This document shows, one piece after another, positions 52,901 to 61,226 of a DNA stretch of 64,000 nt (the first letter of the stretch is position 1; every line of letters begins with the position of its first letter). Under the pieces are notes generated by a model. It searched no databases and had not been told where the DNA came from. It saw nothing but the letters and a program-made list of their open reading frames with translations. Where the stretch lies: the NCBI GenBank assembly GCA_013151735.1, contig JAADHR010000073.1, positions 1 to 64,000 on the forward strand, read 5' to 3'. This DNA is from Calditrichota bacterium. GTDB taxonomy: Bacteria > Zhuqueibacterota > JdFR-76 > BMS3Abin05. Both the position numbers and the translations under genes were made by a program.

Positions 52901-53163
52901 AAAATCAGCGCAAAATGGCTGTCTTTCCTTGTCTTTCGAAATTTAGAATCCAGAACAATTCTCAAAACGGCAGGTCCTTTTTATAATCTTCCCAGGCGGA
53001 TTAGCGAATTTCCTCTAATTCTTTTTGAAAAAAAGAAACAATTGCCGCGAATGCATGCCAAAAAAAGGAAATAAAAAGAGAACGAGTGTTCAAATATAAC
53101 GTTAATGGCTCCATTATGAGGAAAAACACAGTACACAAAATAGAGAAAAAAATAAAAAAGTGC

Positions 53164-53192
53164 TTGACAATAATAAATATAATTAATATAAT
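53164..53192 (+). promoter_or_regulatory. consensus sigma-70 promoter upstream of the TonB receptor gene
   Basis: TTGACA (53164-53169), 17 bases, TATAAT (53187-53192): perfect hexamers and spacing. Transcription from about 53199 would give a leader of some 510 bases before the receptor gene. Confidence 0.8.
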
Positions 53193-53443
53193 GGGTATAT
53201 ATTATTTTGCTCTTCTCCCCATAAAACTTATTCAGGGTCTACTATAAATGAGGAATATAAGTTAATCAATAAAAATTGAAAGGAAGCTATTAGATTATTA
53301 TAACCCACTTAATATTATATATGATATATTAATTCCCAAACCCAGACGATACATTATGGTTATTTAACCCGTCCAAAATTAGTTCCCAGAAAGAGAGTGT
53401 AATTTGTTTTTAAATCAATAGAATTTTGTTGTGTAAACAGCAC

Positions 53444-53455
53444 GCAAACGTTTGT
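53444..53455 (+). promoter_or_regulatory. LacI-type operator-like palindrome
   Basis: GCAAACGTTTGT holds the perfect 10-base palindrome CAAACGTTTG with a central CG, the usual layout of LacI/GalR-family operators. It lies about 250 bases downstream of the promoter. A regulator with a LacI-type sensor domain starts at 63322, but its DNA-binding domain is GntR type, so the link is only suggestive. Confidence 0.45.
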
Positions 53456-53554
53456 TTGTCGGCGGGGGTTATTCCTTATGTGGAAAGAGGAACCCAGGGC
53501 TTCTTTTAAATTATGTTTAAAACCTGAACTGAATAGGAAAGGAGGGTGATACCA

Positions 53555-53575
53555 ATGCACCAAATCGGATTTTGA
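53555..53575 (+). CDS. possible 6-residue leader peptide
   Basis: ATG-CAC-CAA-ATC-GGA-TTT-TGA encodes MHQIGF after a strong Shine-Dalgarno AAAGGAGGGTGAT (53538-53550). There is no other frame for this site to serve. It may be a regulatory leader peptide, or chance. Confidence 0.3.
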   Translation: MHQIGF

Positions 53576-53605
53576 GGTGAAGTTAAATAACAAAAAGGTG
53601 TTTGG

Positions 53606-53716
53606 ATGTCATTTATGGAAGGAGGTGGATGGAATAACTACAAAATGCTTTTTAAGAAAAGTTTATTATTAGACCAAAAATCCTCAACCAATCAAATGAG
53701 GAGGGAGGAAAGATGA
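53606..53716 (+). CDS. possible 36-residue upstream frame coupled to the receptor gene
   Basis: A short frame beginning MSFMEGGGWNNYKM, with AAGGTG 8 bases upstream, whose TGA stop overlaps the ATG of the TonB receptor gene (ATGA). The composition is not distinctive and it could be chance; the overlap is what makes it worth recording. No function is assigned. Confidence 0.25.
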   Translation: MSFMEGGGWNNYKMLFKKSLLLDQKSSTNQMRREER

Positions 53717-56700
53717 AGCGTTTAGCAGGCATTTTTGTTTTACTTTTTCTATTTTCTGTAAACGTAATGGCTGGAACCACCGGAAAAATCGCCGGTCGCG
53801 TCACGGATATGAAGACCGGAGAGCCCCTGCCCGGCGTCAATATTATTGTAGAAGGAACAAACCTTGGAGCTGCAACCGACGCCAAGGGCTATTACTTCAT
53901 CATTAATTTGCCTCCGGGTGAATACACGCTGCGGGCTTCAATGATTGGATATGAAACCCTGCGAAAAACCCATGTGGAAGTCATTATTGACCGAACCACA
54001 ACAATTGATTTTAAACTCTCCCCCACGGTTATTCACGGAAAGGCAGTAACCATCACGGCTCAACGTGTGGTTGTGCCATTAGATGTGTCCAACACACAAC
54101 TTGTTGTGGAACCCCAAAAGATTGAGAATGCGGATTACCATGAAATAACAGATGTACTGGCTTCTCAGCCGGGAATCGCCGGCTTTGGCGCCAATTCCGA
54201 CAAGCCCATGATTCGCGGGTCCGATTATCGGGAATCCGCTTTCGTGGTTGACGGCATCCGTCTGACCGACCAGCTCACGAGCCGCCCTTTTTATCAGATT
54301 GATCTGGATGCCATTAAACAAATCAAAATTGTAACAGGCGGATTTAATGCGGAATATGGCAATGTGCGGTCAGGTGTGGTCAATGTGGTTACAAAAGACG
54401 GCGGTAATAATTACACAGGTGCTGTTAATTTCCGCTACAGCCCGCCAGGACGCAAACATTTTGGTCCGATGCTTTACGGAAAGGATTCTCCTATTGTCAA
54501 GCCTTTTACAAGGGAGGATTACGGCGCTTTTACCGGAAATAACTTTTTTGAAGGCTGGAATAAATACGCCAACGAAACCCTGAAACCAGGCGATCCCCAT
54601 TATGGAAAACCCTATGAATTGCTAGCCCTCTGGCTCTGGCGGCATCGTTCGCCCGACAATTTAAACATGCTGCGCCAATTGGCCAAAGAGGGAAAAGTGG
54701 ATGTGGATCTCAGCAAGGTAACCGACGACGACGCAGTTTTCAATGAAGGAAATCTGGCTGACTGGCAGGGGAACCTTAGTTTGGGTGGCCCCGTCCCGTT
54801 TCTCAATCACAAGGTCACCTTCTTTTCAACTTACAAGCGGGAATTCAGCCAATACGCGGCTCGCTTACCCCAAAATTATGGCGGCCGGTTTGGCACGCTG
54901 AAATTAACAACCAATCTGAGCAATTCAATCAAATTGCACATAAACTTCTTGTACGGCTGGCAAAAAGGGACCGGCGGAGGTGGACAGGGACCACGAATCA
55001 CCGATGCTATTACAAACAATGCCTTTACGCCAAATGGCGCCGGTGTTTTTGGCGATGTGTACCGCGAAATGGGAAGTGCCAACAAAATGTGGTATCCCGA
55101 TTGTGCGACGGCGGGCCAGCAATGGCGCTATGCCGGTGGCTTCCAATTAACGCACACGCTTTCGCCCCGTACTTTTTATGAAATTCACTTTACGGAAATG
55201 CTCACGCAATTTGGCGAAATTCACCATCTGCGCAACACGGCACCCATCCCCGGAAATCCGTACCATGCCACGCATTTAAACTACGGCCGCATCGGAACCG
55301 AAGCCTACGCCGATTCGCTGGCCAGTGCAGGCGTCTACGGCTGGAACGACTGGCGCAATTGGAGCAAGATTAAAATTGGCGGCATCTGGTACGACGAAGC
55401 GCCCTGGGGTTACGGCCCCACCCAGTGGCGGGATGTCACTGGTGAATACCGAATGGAATCTTGTAACTACCAGCGAAACCTTTCCATGACACGTACCTAC
55501 AATTTACGCTGGGATTTAACCAGTCAGATCAACCGAAACAACCAGGTAAAAACCGGTATTTCAATTATTCACGATCTGATTCACGGGTATTTTGATCGGG
55601 TTGACCCTGCGGTAAACAACGGCTACATTTACACCTCGATGGCCAAGCCCTGGCGCGGTGCCTTTTACGCGCAGGACAAACTGGAATTTCAGGGCATGAT
55701 TGCCAACCTGGGCGTCCGTGTGGACTGGATGCACGAAGACAAAATGATTACCCTGGATGGCCCGATATCGGATAAAGTCAATGGGCCTTACTCCGTTTAC
55801 CTGGAGGCGGGCAGAAAGGACAGCCTCAATATGATGCCCTGGAAAAGCCGGAATCTGGTGCGTATTAGTCCGCGTTTTGGCATTTCCCACCCGCTCTCTG
55901 ACAATGCAAAAATCTTCTTCAACTATGGGCATTTTTACCAGTGGCCGTTTGCCTACGATTTGTACCACTACCAACAGAAAATCAATAAAGGCTACCAGAT
56001 TACCGATCTGGGCAATCCCCGACTGGATCCTCCTCGGACTATCGAATACGAAGTGGGCTACGCCCAGAATATTATGAATATGATGGAATTGAAACTCACA
56101 GGTTATTACAAAGATGTAAACGGTGAATATCGCAGTGTTCGGTATTACTATTTGGATGGAACTCATTATACCACACAGATCAACGGTCAATATAAGGACA
56201 TTCGCGGATTGGAAGCTCTTCTGGACATTCGGCGGGGCCGATTTGTTTCCGGTTGGGCAAGCGCCAATTACATGGTGTGGAGCGAAGGGTATTACGGATT
56301 TGACCGGTTCTACGAAGATCCAAACAAACAACCGCGCCGGGTGCCGACCACCATCACGCAGCCTTATTCGCGGCCAGTCTACAAAGTGGATTTGAATTTC
56401 CACACGCCGGAAAAATTCGGGCCACGCGTCGCGGGAATGTTTCCTCTGGCCGATTTCAACGTGAATTTCCTGTATACCTGGCGTGCCGGTGAAAAATTCA
56501 CATGGAATCCTCAGGGCATTCCGTATGTGGAAGACAATATGCAATGGCGTCCGTATCAGATGACCGATTTCCGACTGACGAAACGCCTGTTCAAGAAATG
56601 GCGGATTGAACCCGTTTTCTACATCGATGTGCACAATCTTTTCAATAACAAAAATATGAATTACCCGCGTCAATACTATTACAACAATGACGTGAATCGC

Positions 56701-56922
56701 GTCCTCACAGGCGTTCGCGGAAGCTGGACCTGGAACGGACACCGGTGGTGGAAACACGAATTTTTGGACTACATGAATTCACTGAAACTGGACAAAGGCG
56801 ACCGGCCTGGAGATTATCCCCACAATGGGAAGAAAACCTACATCAAAATGCCGAATTTTACTCCCTGGACCTTTTTGGACAGACGCGATATCTTTTTCGG
56901 CATCAAAATTAATTTTTATTGA
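53713..56922 (+). CDS. TonB-dependent outer-membrane receptor
   Basis: A 1069-residue receptor. Signal peptide at residues 1-21 (LLFLFSVNVMAG), a carboxypeptidase-regulatory-like beta-sandwich (~22-105: GKIAGRVTDMKTGEPLPGVN, YYFIINLPPGEYTLRASMIG), a plug domain (~135-235: PMIRGSDYRESAFVVDGIRL, GGFNAEYGNVRSGVVNVVT), and a long beta-barrel ending with INFY (terminal aromatic). It resembles SusC-like transporters without a SusD partner. It opens the surface locus with a FN3 protein and a PorV/PorQ protein downstream, so uptake of a large substrate, perhaps a glycan, is likely. GGAGGGAGGAAAG precedes the ATG. Confidence 0.93.
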   Translation: MKRLAGIFVLLFLFSVNVMAGTTGKIAGRVTDMKTGEPLPGVNIIVEGTNLGAATDAKGYYFIINLPPGEYTLRASMIGYETLRKTHVEVIIDRTTTIDFKLSPTVIHGKAVTITAQRVVVPLDVSNTQLVVEPQKIENADYHEITDVLASQPGIAGFGANSDKPMIRGSDYRESAFVVDGIRLTDQLTSRPFYQIDLDAIKQIKIVTGGFNAEYGNVRSGVVNVVTKDGGNNYTGAVNFRYSPPGRKHFGPMLYGKDSPIVKPFTREDYGAFTGNNFFEGWNKYANETLKPGDPHYGKPYELLALWLWRHRSPDNLNMLRQLAKEGKVDVDLSKVTDDDAVFNEGNLADWQGNLSLGGPVPFLNHKVTFFSTYKREFSQYAARLPQNYGGRFGTLKLTTNLSNSIKLHINFLYGWQKGTGGGGQGPRITDAITNNAFTPNGAGVFGDVYREMGSANKMWYPDCATAGQQWRYAGGFQLTHTLSPRTFYEIHFTEMLTQFGEIHHLRNTAPIPGNPYHATHLNYGRIGTEAYADSLASAGVYGWNDWRNWSKIKIGGIWYDEAPWGYGPTQWRDVTGEYRMESCNYQRNLSMTRTYNLRWDLTSQINRNNQVKTGISIIHDLIHGYFDRVDPAVNNGYIYTSMAKPWRGAFYAQDKLEFQGMIANLGVRVDWMHEDKMITLDGPISDKVNGPYSVYLEAGRKDSLNMMPWKSRNLVRISPRFGISHPLSDNAKIFFNYGHFYQWPFAYDLYHYQQKINKGYQITDLGNPRLDPPRTIEYEVGYAQNIMNMMELKLTGYYKDVNGEYRSVRYYYLDGTHYTTQINGQYKDIRGLEALLDIRRGRFVSGWASANYMVWSEGYYGFDRFYEDPNKQPRRVPTTITQPYSRPVYKVDLNFHTPEKFGPRVAGMFPLADFNVNFLYTWRAGEKFTWNPQGIPYVEDNMQWRPYQMTDFRLTKRLFKKWRIEPVFYIDVHNLFNNKNMNYPRQYYYNNDVNRVLTGVRGSWTWNGHRWWKHEFLDYMNSLKLDKGDRPGDYPHNGKKTYIKMPNFTPWTFLDRRDIFFGIKINFY

Positions 56923-56988
56923 GACTAAAAAAGAAGCCGACCTGAATTGCGGTTCGACTTAAGGATATGACACAGGGAGGAATTAAAT

Positions 56989-59076
56989 ATGACTAAACTA
57001 GGAAATTTCATTGGATTGACATTTCTGGGATTACTCGTTTTAGCCGGCACGGTTTTGGGACAGGCAAAACGAGACATACCCCTTGGGCTGCTCAATTTTG
57101 TAGCCGACGAGGCGTTCTCCGAAGACCAGCTCTATTGGCCCATTGGCTGGAACAACTTTGACACAAAAGTCATGGACGTTTCCGGTGTGGACATCGGCGT
57201 GAAAATGAGCTGGACGGACAAAGCCGGTGTGCAGTGGCCCGTTAAAGTGGCGGAAGCCGTCTACCACAAATTTTCGGATGTTGAAAATGTTGTGGTTCCG
57301 GTTCCCGGTGCTTTTGGCCGAACCTTCAAATACCGCCCGCCCCACAAAATTGTGGACGGACAGGACTGGACCAACGTCCTTTTCGACAAGGACAAAGTGG
57401 ATCCCAACATTCCCTCCGATGTGGTCATTTACAATCACTGTACCACCTGGGTAGGAATCGATGTGGAACGCTGGGCCTACGGTTTTACCGATGCCAAGGA
57501 TCAGAGCTACGTCATTTTGGAGTACAAATTCACCAATACGTCTGGCGAACCCCGAAATGATGTCTACTTTGGTCTGCGAGCGGAGCTGAACACCTCCAGC
57601 TATTACCCCGGAAACCTGTGGTCCAATTACTACGGCGCCACGTACAAAGATTACGTCGCAGGCGACCCCACCGCCGACTCCATGCGGGTGTACTACGAAT
57701 GGATCGCTGATCAGATCAGCGCCACACCCAATGTGGACGACCGCGCCAACCCGGATCAAATCTGGGGCAATTTTACAAAGCCGCAATACACCGCTTTTGC
57801 CGTTTTGCATGCGGACAAAAGCACGGATGACGAAAGTGACGACCCGGCTCAACCCGTCAAAGCGGGCTGGTCACAACGAGAGCTTTCTCCGGATTTAAAC
57901 GTAGCCACGCCCAGTGTGGTTTACGATTTTCTTTCCAAACCCTGGGACCCCAACAACCCCGGTCTGTACACGGTTGGAAACGGCATGTACCGGGTGTTGC
58001 CCCCCACGTGGGATCCCACCAAAGACGATCCTCTGACGGAACAGGAAAAAACAGGCCTGTTCAGTTTTGGCCCTTATCAGATGAAAGCGGGCGATGACGT
58101 GCACATTGTCGTTGCATACGCTTCGGGCAGCATTTCGTCGCGACTGGCCATCGATTTGGGTCGGGCTTACGAGCCCGGCTATCAGGCCATGCAGCCTCGG
58201 GTTCCCATGCCTTACGATGTCAAAGACAGCCAAGGCAATGTGGCTTTTCAGGTGAAGGGCAAAATTGTGGACAAAGCCACAAAGGACGCCATTTTGAATA
58301 CAAGCAAAGATTCTGTTTTTGCTACGGCCAGTCGGGCTATTCGCGTCTGGAAAAATTCCAGCGTAAAATACGGCCAGGGGACATTCGATGTTCAGGCGGC
58401 CCCTCCTTCTCCCTCGTTAACTGTAAAATCCCTTCCAGGCAAAATTGTACTCTCCTGGGGAAATGAGGCGGAGCAATCGGGAGATGTGGCCGGCTATCGA
58501 ATTTACCGGAATTATTGGCGGCCGCCGTCAATAACATCACCCACGGACACCACATTTACTTTAATTAAAGACATCGCCGGCACCAGTGTCCACCAATATG
58601 AGGATAAAGACGTCATTCGCGGGCAGAACTACTACTACTATGTGACGGCCTACAACAGTCAGGGTGTTGAGAGCAGCCGGCTGCTCAATCAAACGGGCGC
58701 CTATAAAACAGGAGCGGATAAACTGCAGGAAGCCGCCTCTCCCTCAAGAGCCCCGGATAACAACTGGCAAAAGGAAGTGGTCGTGGTTCCCAATCCTTAC
58801 CACGCACGTGCCATGCATAAATACGAAGGAGCAGAGATTAAATTCCTCAATTTGCCGGCGTATTGCAACATCTACATTTACACCGCTACAGGTGACAAAG
58901 TGCAAACCCTCCATCACAATTCCGGTACAGGAGATGAGCCCTGGGAACGGCAGGAAACATTTTCTACCATGGCCATTGTGAGCGGAATTTACATCTACGT
59001 TGTGCAAGAATTGGATGGGCCCAATGGAAATCCCACCGGAAAGTTTTCCAAGGGGAAGTTTATCGTTGTTAAATAA
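56989..59076 (+). CDS. exported surface protein with FN3 and T9SS-like C-terminal domain
   Basis: A 695-residue secreted protein: signal peptide (residues 1-25, ending GTVLGQ), a large N-terminal region of unknown family, a fibronectin type III domain (~485-590: LPGKIVLSWGNEAEQSGDVA, GYRIYRNYW, YYYYVTAYNSQGVESS), and a C-terminal beta domain (VVVVPNPYHARAM, SGIYIYVVQE) resembling the Por/T9SS sorting or FlgD-Ig-like domains. In this phylum such proteins often follow TonB receptors. It may be a surface-bound partner of the receptor. No catalytic motif was seen. Confidence 0.8.
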   Translation: MTKLGNFIGLTFLGLLVLAGTVLGQAKRDIPLGLLNFVADEAFSEDQLYWPIGWNNFDTKVMDVSGVDIGVKMSWTDKAGVQWPVKVAEAVYHKFSDVENVVVPVPGAFGRTFKYRPPHKIVDGQDWTNVLFDKDKVDPNIPSDVVIYNHCTTWVGIDVERWAYGFTDAKDQSYVILEYKFTNTSGEPRNDVYFGLRAELNTSSYYPGNLWSNYYGATYKDYVAGDPTADSMRVYYEWIADQISATPNVDDRANPDQIWGNFTKPQYTAFAVLHADKSTDDESDDPAQPVKAGWSQRELSPDLNVATPSVVYDFLSKPWDPNNPGLYTVGNGMYRVLPPTWDPTKDDPLTEQEKTGLFSFGPYQMKAGDDVHIVVAYASGSISSRLAIDLGRAYEPGYQAMQPRVPMPYDVKDSQGNVAFQVKGKIVDKATKDAILNTSKDSVFATASRAIRVWKNSSVKYGQGTFDVQAAPPSPSLTVKSLPGKIVLSWGNEAEQSGDVAGYRIYRNYWRPPSITSPTDTTFTLIKDIAGTSVHQYEDKDVIRGQNYYYYVTAYNSQGVESSRLLNQTGAYKTGADKLQEAASPSRAPDNNWQKEVVVVPNPYHARAMHKYEGAEIKFLNLPAYCNIYIYTATGDKVQTLHHNSGTGDEPWERQETFSTMAIVSGIYIYVVQELDGPNGNPTGKFSKGKFIVVK

Positions 59077-59118
59077 GTATTTCCAATGAATGAAGGGCTC
59101 GAAAAAGGAGGCATAAAG

Positions 59119-60147
59119 ATGAAAAAAATAATCTTATCTTTTCTAATCCTTGGGCTTGTCCTGCTCGCAATGCATACGTCATTGCAAGCCCAGGCAACAA
59201 AATACGGTCAAGCAGGAATGACGTTTTTGCAAATTGATGTGGGAGGCCGGACGGCTGGCATGGGCGGCACGAGCGTAGGCATTGCCAATGACGCATCGGC
59301 CATGTTTTCGAATCCGGCTGGATTAGCTGGCATCAGCGGCCTGGACATCTTACTGAACCAGACCAACTGGATTGTGGACATCAAACAATATGCGGGTGCA
59401 GTCGCCTATGGCACGGGAAACTGGGGTACGTTTGGCGTCAGTTTCATTAATATGGATTATGGTACGTTTACAGAAACCTGGCCCTACGAGGGATTTGACC
59501 CTGAACTTATGGACAAAGGCTACATTCGCGGCAATGATTTTACCGTGAACGAATTCGCCCTGGGTTTCTCCTACGCCCGCCAAATGACCAACAAGTTTTC
59601 CATTGGCGGACAAATTAAATATGTGAAGCAGGATTTATATAAAACCCTCATCTGGAGTGAATTCCAGGGAAAGCAAATCTGGGTCAACAACAATTTGGGC
59701 GTTCTGGCTCTGGATTTTGGAACCCTGTATTACACCGGATTCAAAGATTTGCGGTTCGGAATGTCCATGCGGAACTTTTCACGCCAGGCACGTTACGCCA
59801 TTCAGCGCTTTGACCTGCCACTGACATTTAAAATGGGCGTGGCCATGGACATTTTGACCCTGTTCAATGACGGCCATAGTGACAATCATTTAACTCTGGC
59901 CATCGATGCTCTGCATCCCAGAGACTACGACGAACGGTTGCAGGTGGGAGCTGAATATGAATTTATGAACCTGTTCTCGCTGCGGGCCGGATACAAATTC
60001 CGGTACGATGAAGAGAGTTTTTCCGCCGGATTTGGCGTAAAGAAGTGGTTCGGCAATTTCGGCGTGCGCTTGGATTACGCCTATTCCGATTTTGGGAAAT
60101 TCTTTGGATCAGTGCATCGATTATCCTGGGATTTTTACTACAAGTAA
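59119..60147 (+). CDS. PorV/PorQ-family outer-membrane protein
   Basis: A 342-residue protein with a signal peptide (ending SLQAQ) and the PorV/PorQ (UPF0164) pattern: FLQIDVGGRTAGMGGTSVGI, SAMFSNPAGLAGI, then alternating beta strands of a FadL-like barrel. PorV carries T9SS cargo; PorQ-type relatives have other outer-membrane roles, so the exact function is open. The ATG at 59119 follows AAAGGAGG by 7 bases. It neighbours two proteins with T9SS-like C-terminal domains. Confidence 0.88.
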   Translation: MKKIILSFLILGLVLLAMHTSLQAQATKYGQAGMTFLQIDVGGRTAGMGGTSVGIANDASAMFSNPAGLAGISGLDILLNQTNWIVDIKQYAGAVAYGTGNWGTFGVSFINMDYGTFTETWPYEGFDPELMDKGYIRGNDFTVNEFALGFSYARQMTNKFSIGGQIKYVKQDLYKTLIWSEFQGKQIWVNNNLGVLALDFGTLYYTGFKDLRFGMSMRNFSRQARYAIQRFDLPLTFKMGVAMDILTLFNDGHSDNHLTLAIDALHPRDYDERLQVGAEYEFMNLFSLRAGYKFRYDEESFSAGFGVKKWFGNFGVRLDYAYSDFGKFFGSVHRLSWDFYYK

Positions 60148-60194
60148 TTGATTCGGAGGTCATGTTCTTTATTTCGGACTAAACGTTCCCATAA

Positions 60195-60231
60195 AAGTGT
60201 TGCCCTGTTGGAACTGTACAGGGCAACACTT
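60195..60231 (+). terminator. 14-bp perfect hairpin after the PorV/PorQ gene
   Basis: AAGTGTTGCCCTGT (60195-60208) pairs perfectly with ACAGGGCAACACTT (60218-60231), loop of 9. The following bases (CATTGTTTAG) form only a weak T-run. It is probably a terminator or a transcript-end stabiliser for the receptor operon. Confidence 0.7.
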
Positions 60232-60255
60232 CATTGTTTAGTAAGGAGTGTTGTT

Positions 60256-61116
60256 ATGCGGATAAAAATAAAAAATATCCAGGTTCTTGCAATTCCCCTT
60301 ATCCTGCTACTGACGTTTGCAACCGGTTTCTCACAGGTAAAAGATACAGTTGAACTTGCCTACGATGACGGGAGTCATTCATTCCCTATCAGTTACAGAG
60401 TTAATGCATACAAATTAGTCGCTGTCCGGTTTACTCCGCCTTCGGATTCCATTCAAATTCTTAGAGCAAGATATTTTATAGCAGACACAACGTATGGGAC
60501 CAAATTTCAATTTGCCATTATGGGTGAAAAATTCGACGAACCCACAAAAAATATTTTTGGCCCTGTGGAAATCACGGCAAAACAAATTGGTTGGAATGAA
60601 TACGATTTAGAATCGCGGCCAATTTTTGTTCGGGGTGATTTTTATTTTGTTTTAACTCTGAGTGATTCTTCCCCCACTTTTGGTGGAGAAATAAATCAAC
60701 CGTATGGTGAACGGACCTATTGTTATTGTACCTGAACGGGCTGGACACTGTGGGAAGATATCGATTTTCCCCTTCGGGCAGTTGTCCGAATGTGCTTTCC
60801 GACCCATGTTAATAAAAGTCGGATGAATTTACATGCCAAAAGATTTTTGTTAGAACAGAATTATCCGAATCCATTTAACGCATCAACTGAAATTCACTAT
60901 TATATTCGAAATAATGGGAAGATTCAAATAAATATCTTAAATTCAAGGGGACAAGAAGTGCTTACCCTGCAAAACAGGAACGAGACTGCAGGGGAGCATA
61001 CAATTCGTTGGAACGGAAAGGACGTGAATGGAAATGATGTAACGTCCGGTTTGTATTTTTGTCAGATTCAATGGAATCACAGAATTAAAACTTGCAAGCT
61101 AATTTTGTTGCGATAA
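60256..61116 (+). pseudogene. T9SS-targeted exported protein interrupted by an in-frame TGA
   Basis: Signal peptide (MRIKIKNIQVLAIPLILLL, ending GFSQ) and an exported domain (to residue 159), then TGA at 60733-60735. Reading on in the same frame gives TGWTLWEDIDFPLRAVV, then NYPNPFNASTEIHYYI and SGLYFCQIQWNH, a good T9SS type A sorting domain ending CKLILLR. The two halves are clearly one gene of 286 sense-plus-stop codons. A GGA to TGA change, sequencing error or readthrough could explain it. TGA works as a stop in many genes here, so codon reassignment is unlikely. TAAGGAG lies 8 bases before the ATG. Confidence 0.85.
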
Positions 61117-61226
61117 ATGGGCTAACAGCGTGCAGCAGACAAAAGATTAAATCGGGCAGCGAGAACGGAAAAAAACACATACGGATGAGAAAAAACGAAT
61201 TTGTTCTACACATGGGAGAAAAACAA

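Larger units (their letters stand above)
52775..53712 (+). other. 938-base AT-rich gap between tRNA-Ala and the TonB receptor gene
   Basis: No substantial gene is supported. The gap holds the tRNA terminator, an 11-base direct repeat (52879-52900), a consensus sigma-70 promoter (53164-53192), a LacI-type palindrome (53444-53455), and two very short frames with ribosome binding sites (53555-53575 and 53606-53716). Base composition is clearly more AT-rich than the flanking genes. Confidence 0.7.

Noticed and set aside
53360-53593. 77-codon minus-strand frame in the gap before the TonB receptor gene
   Set aside because: No ribosome binding site or domain, in AT-rich leader sequence crossed by a strong + strand promoter.
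55561-56757. 398-codon minus-strand frame opposite the TonB receptor gene
   Set aside because: Long, but rich in Ile/Val/His in the pattern expected from the antisense of beta-barrel codons, without domain or ribosome binding site. The receptor is clear on the + strand.
60733-60775. Selenocysteine or reassigned TGA codon in the T9SS-type gene
   Set aside because: No convincing bacterial SECIS hairpin follows the TGA, and TGA ends many well-defined genes here (flgI, fliP, flhB), so reassignment is unlikely.
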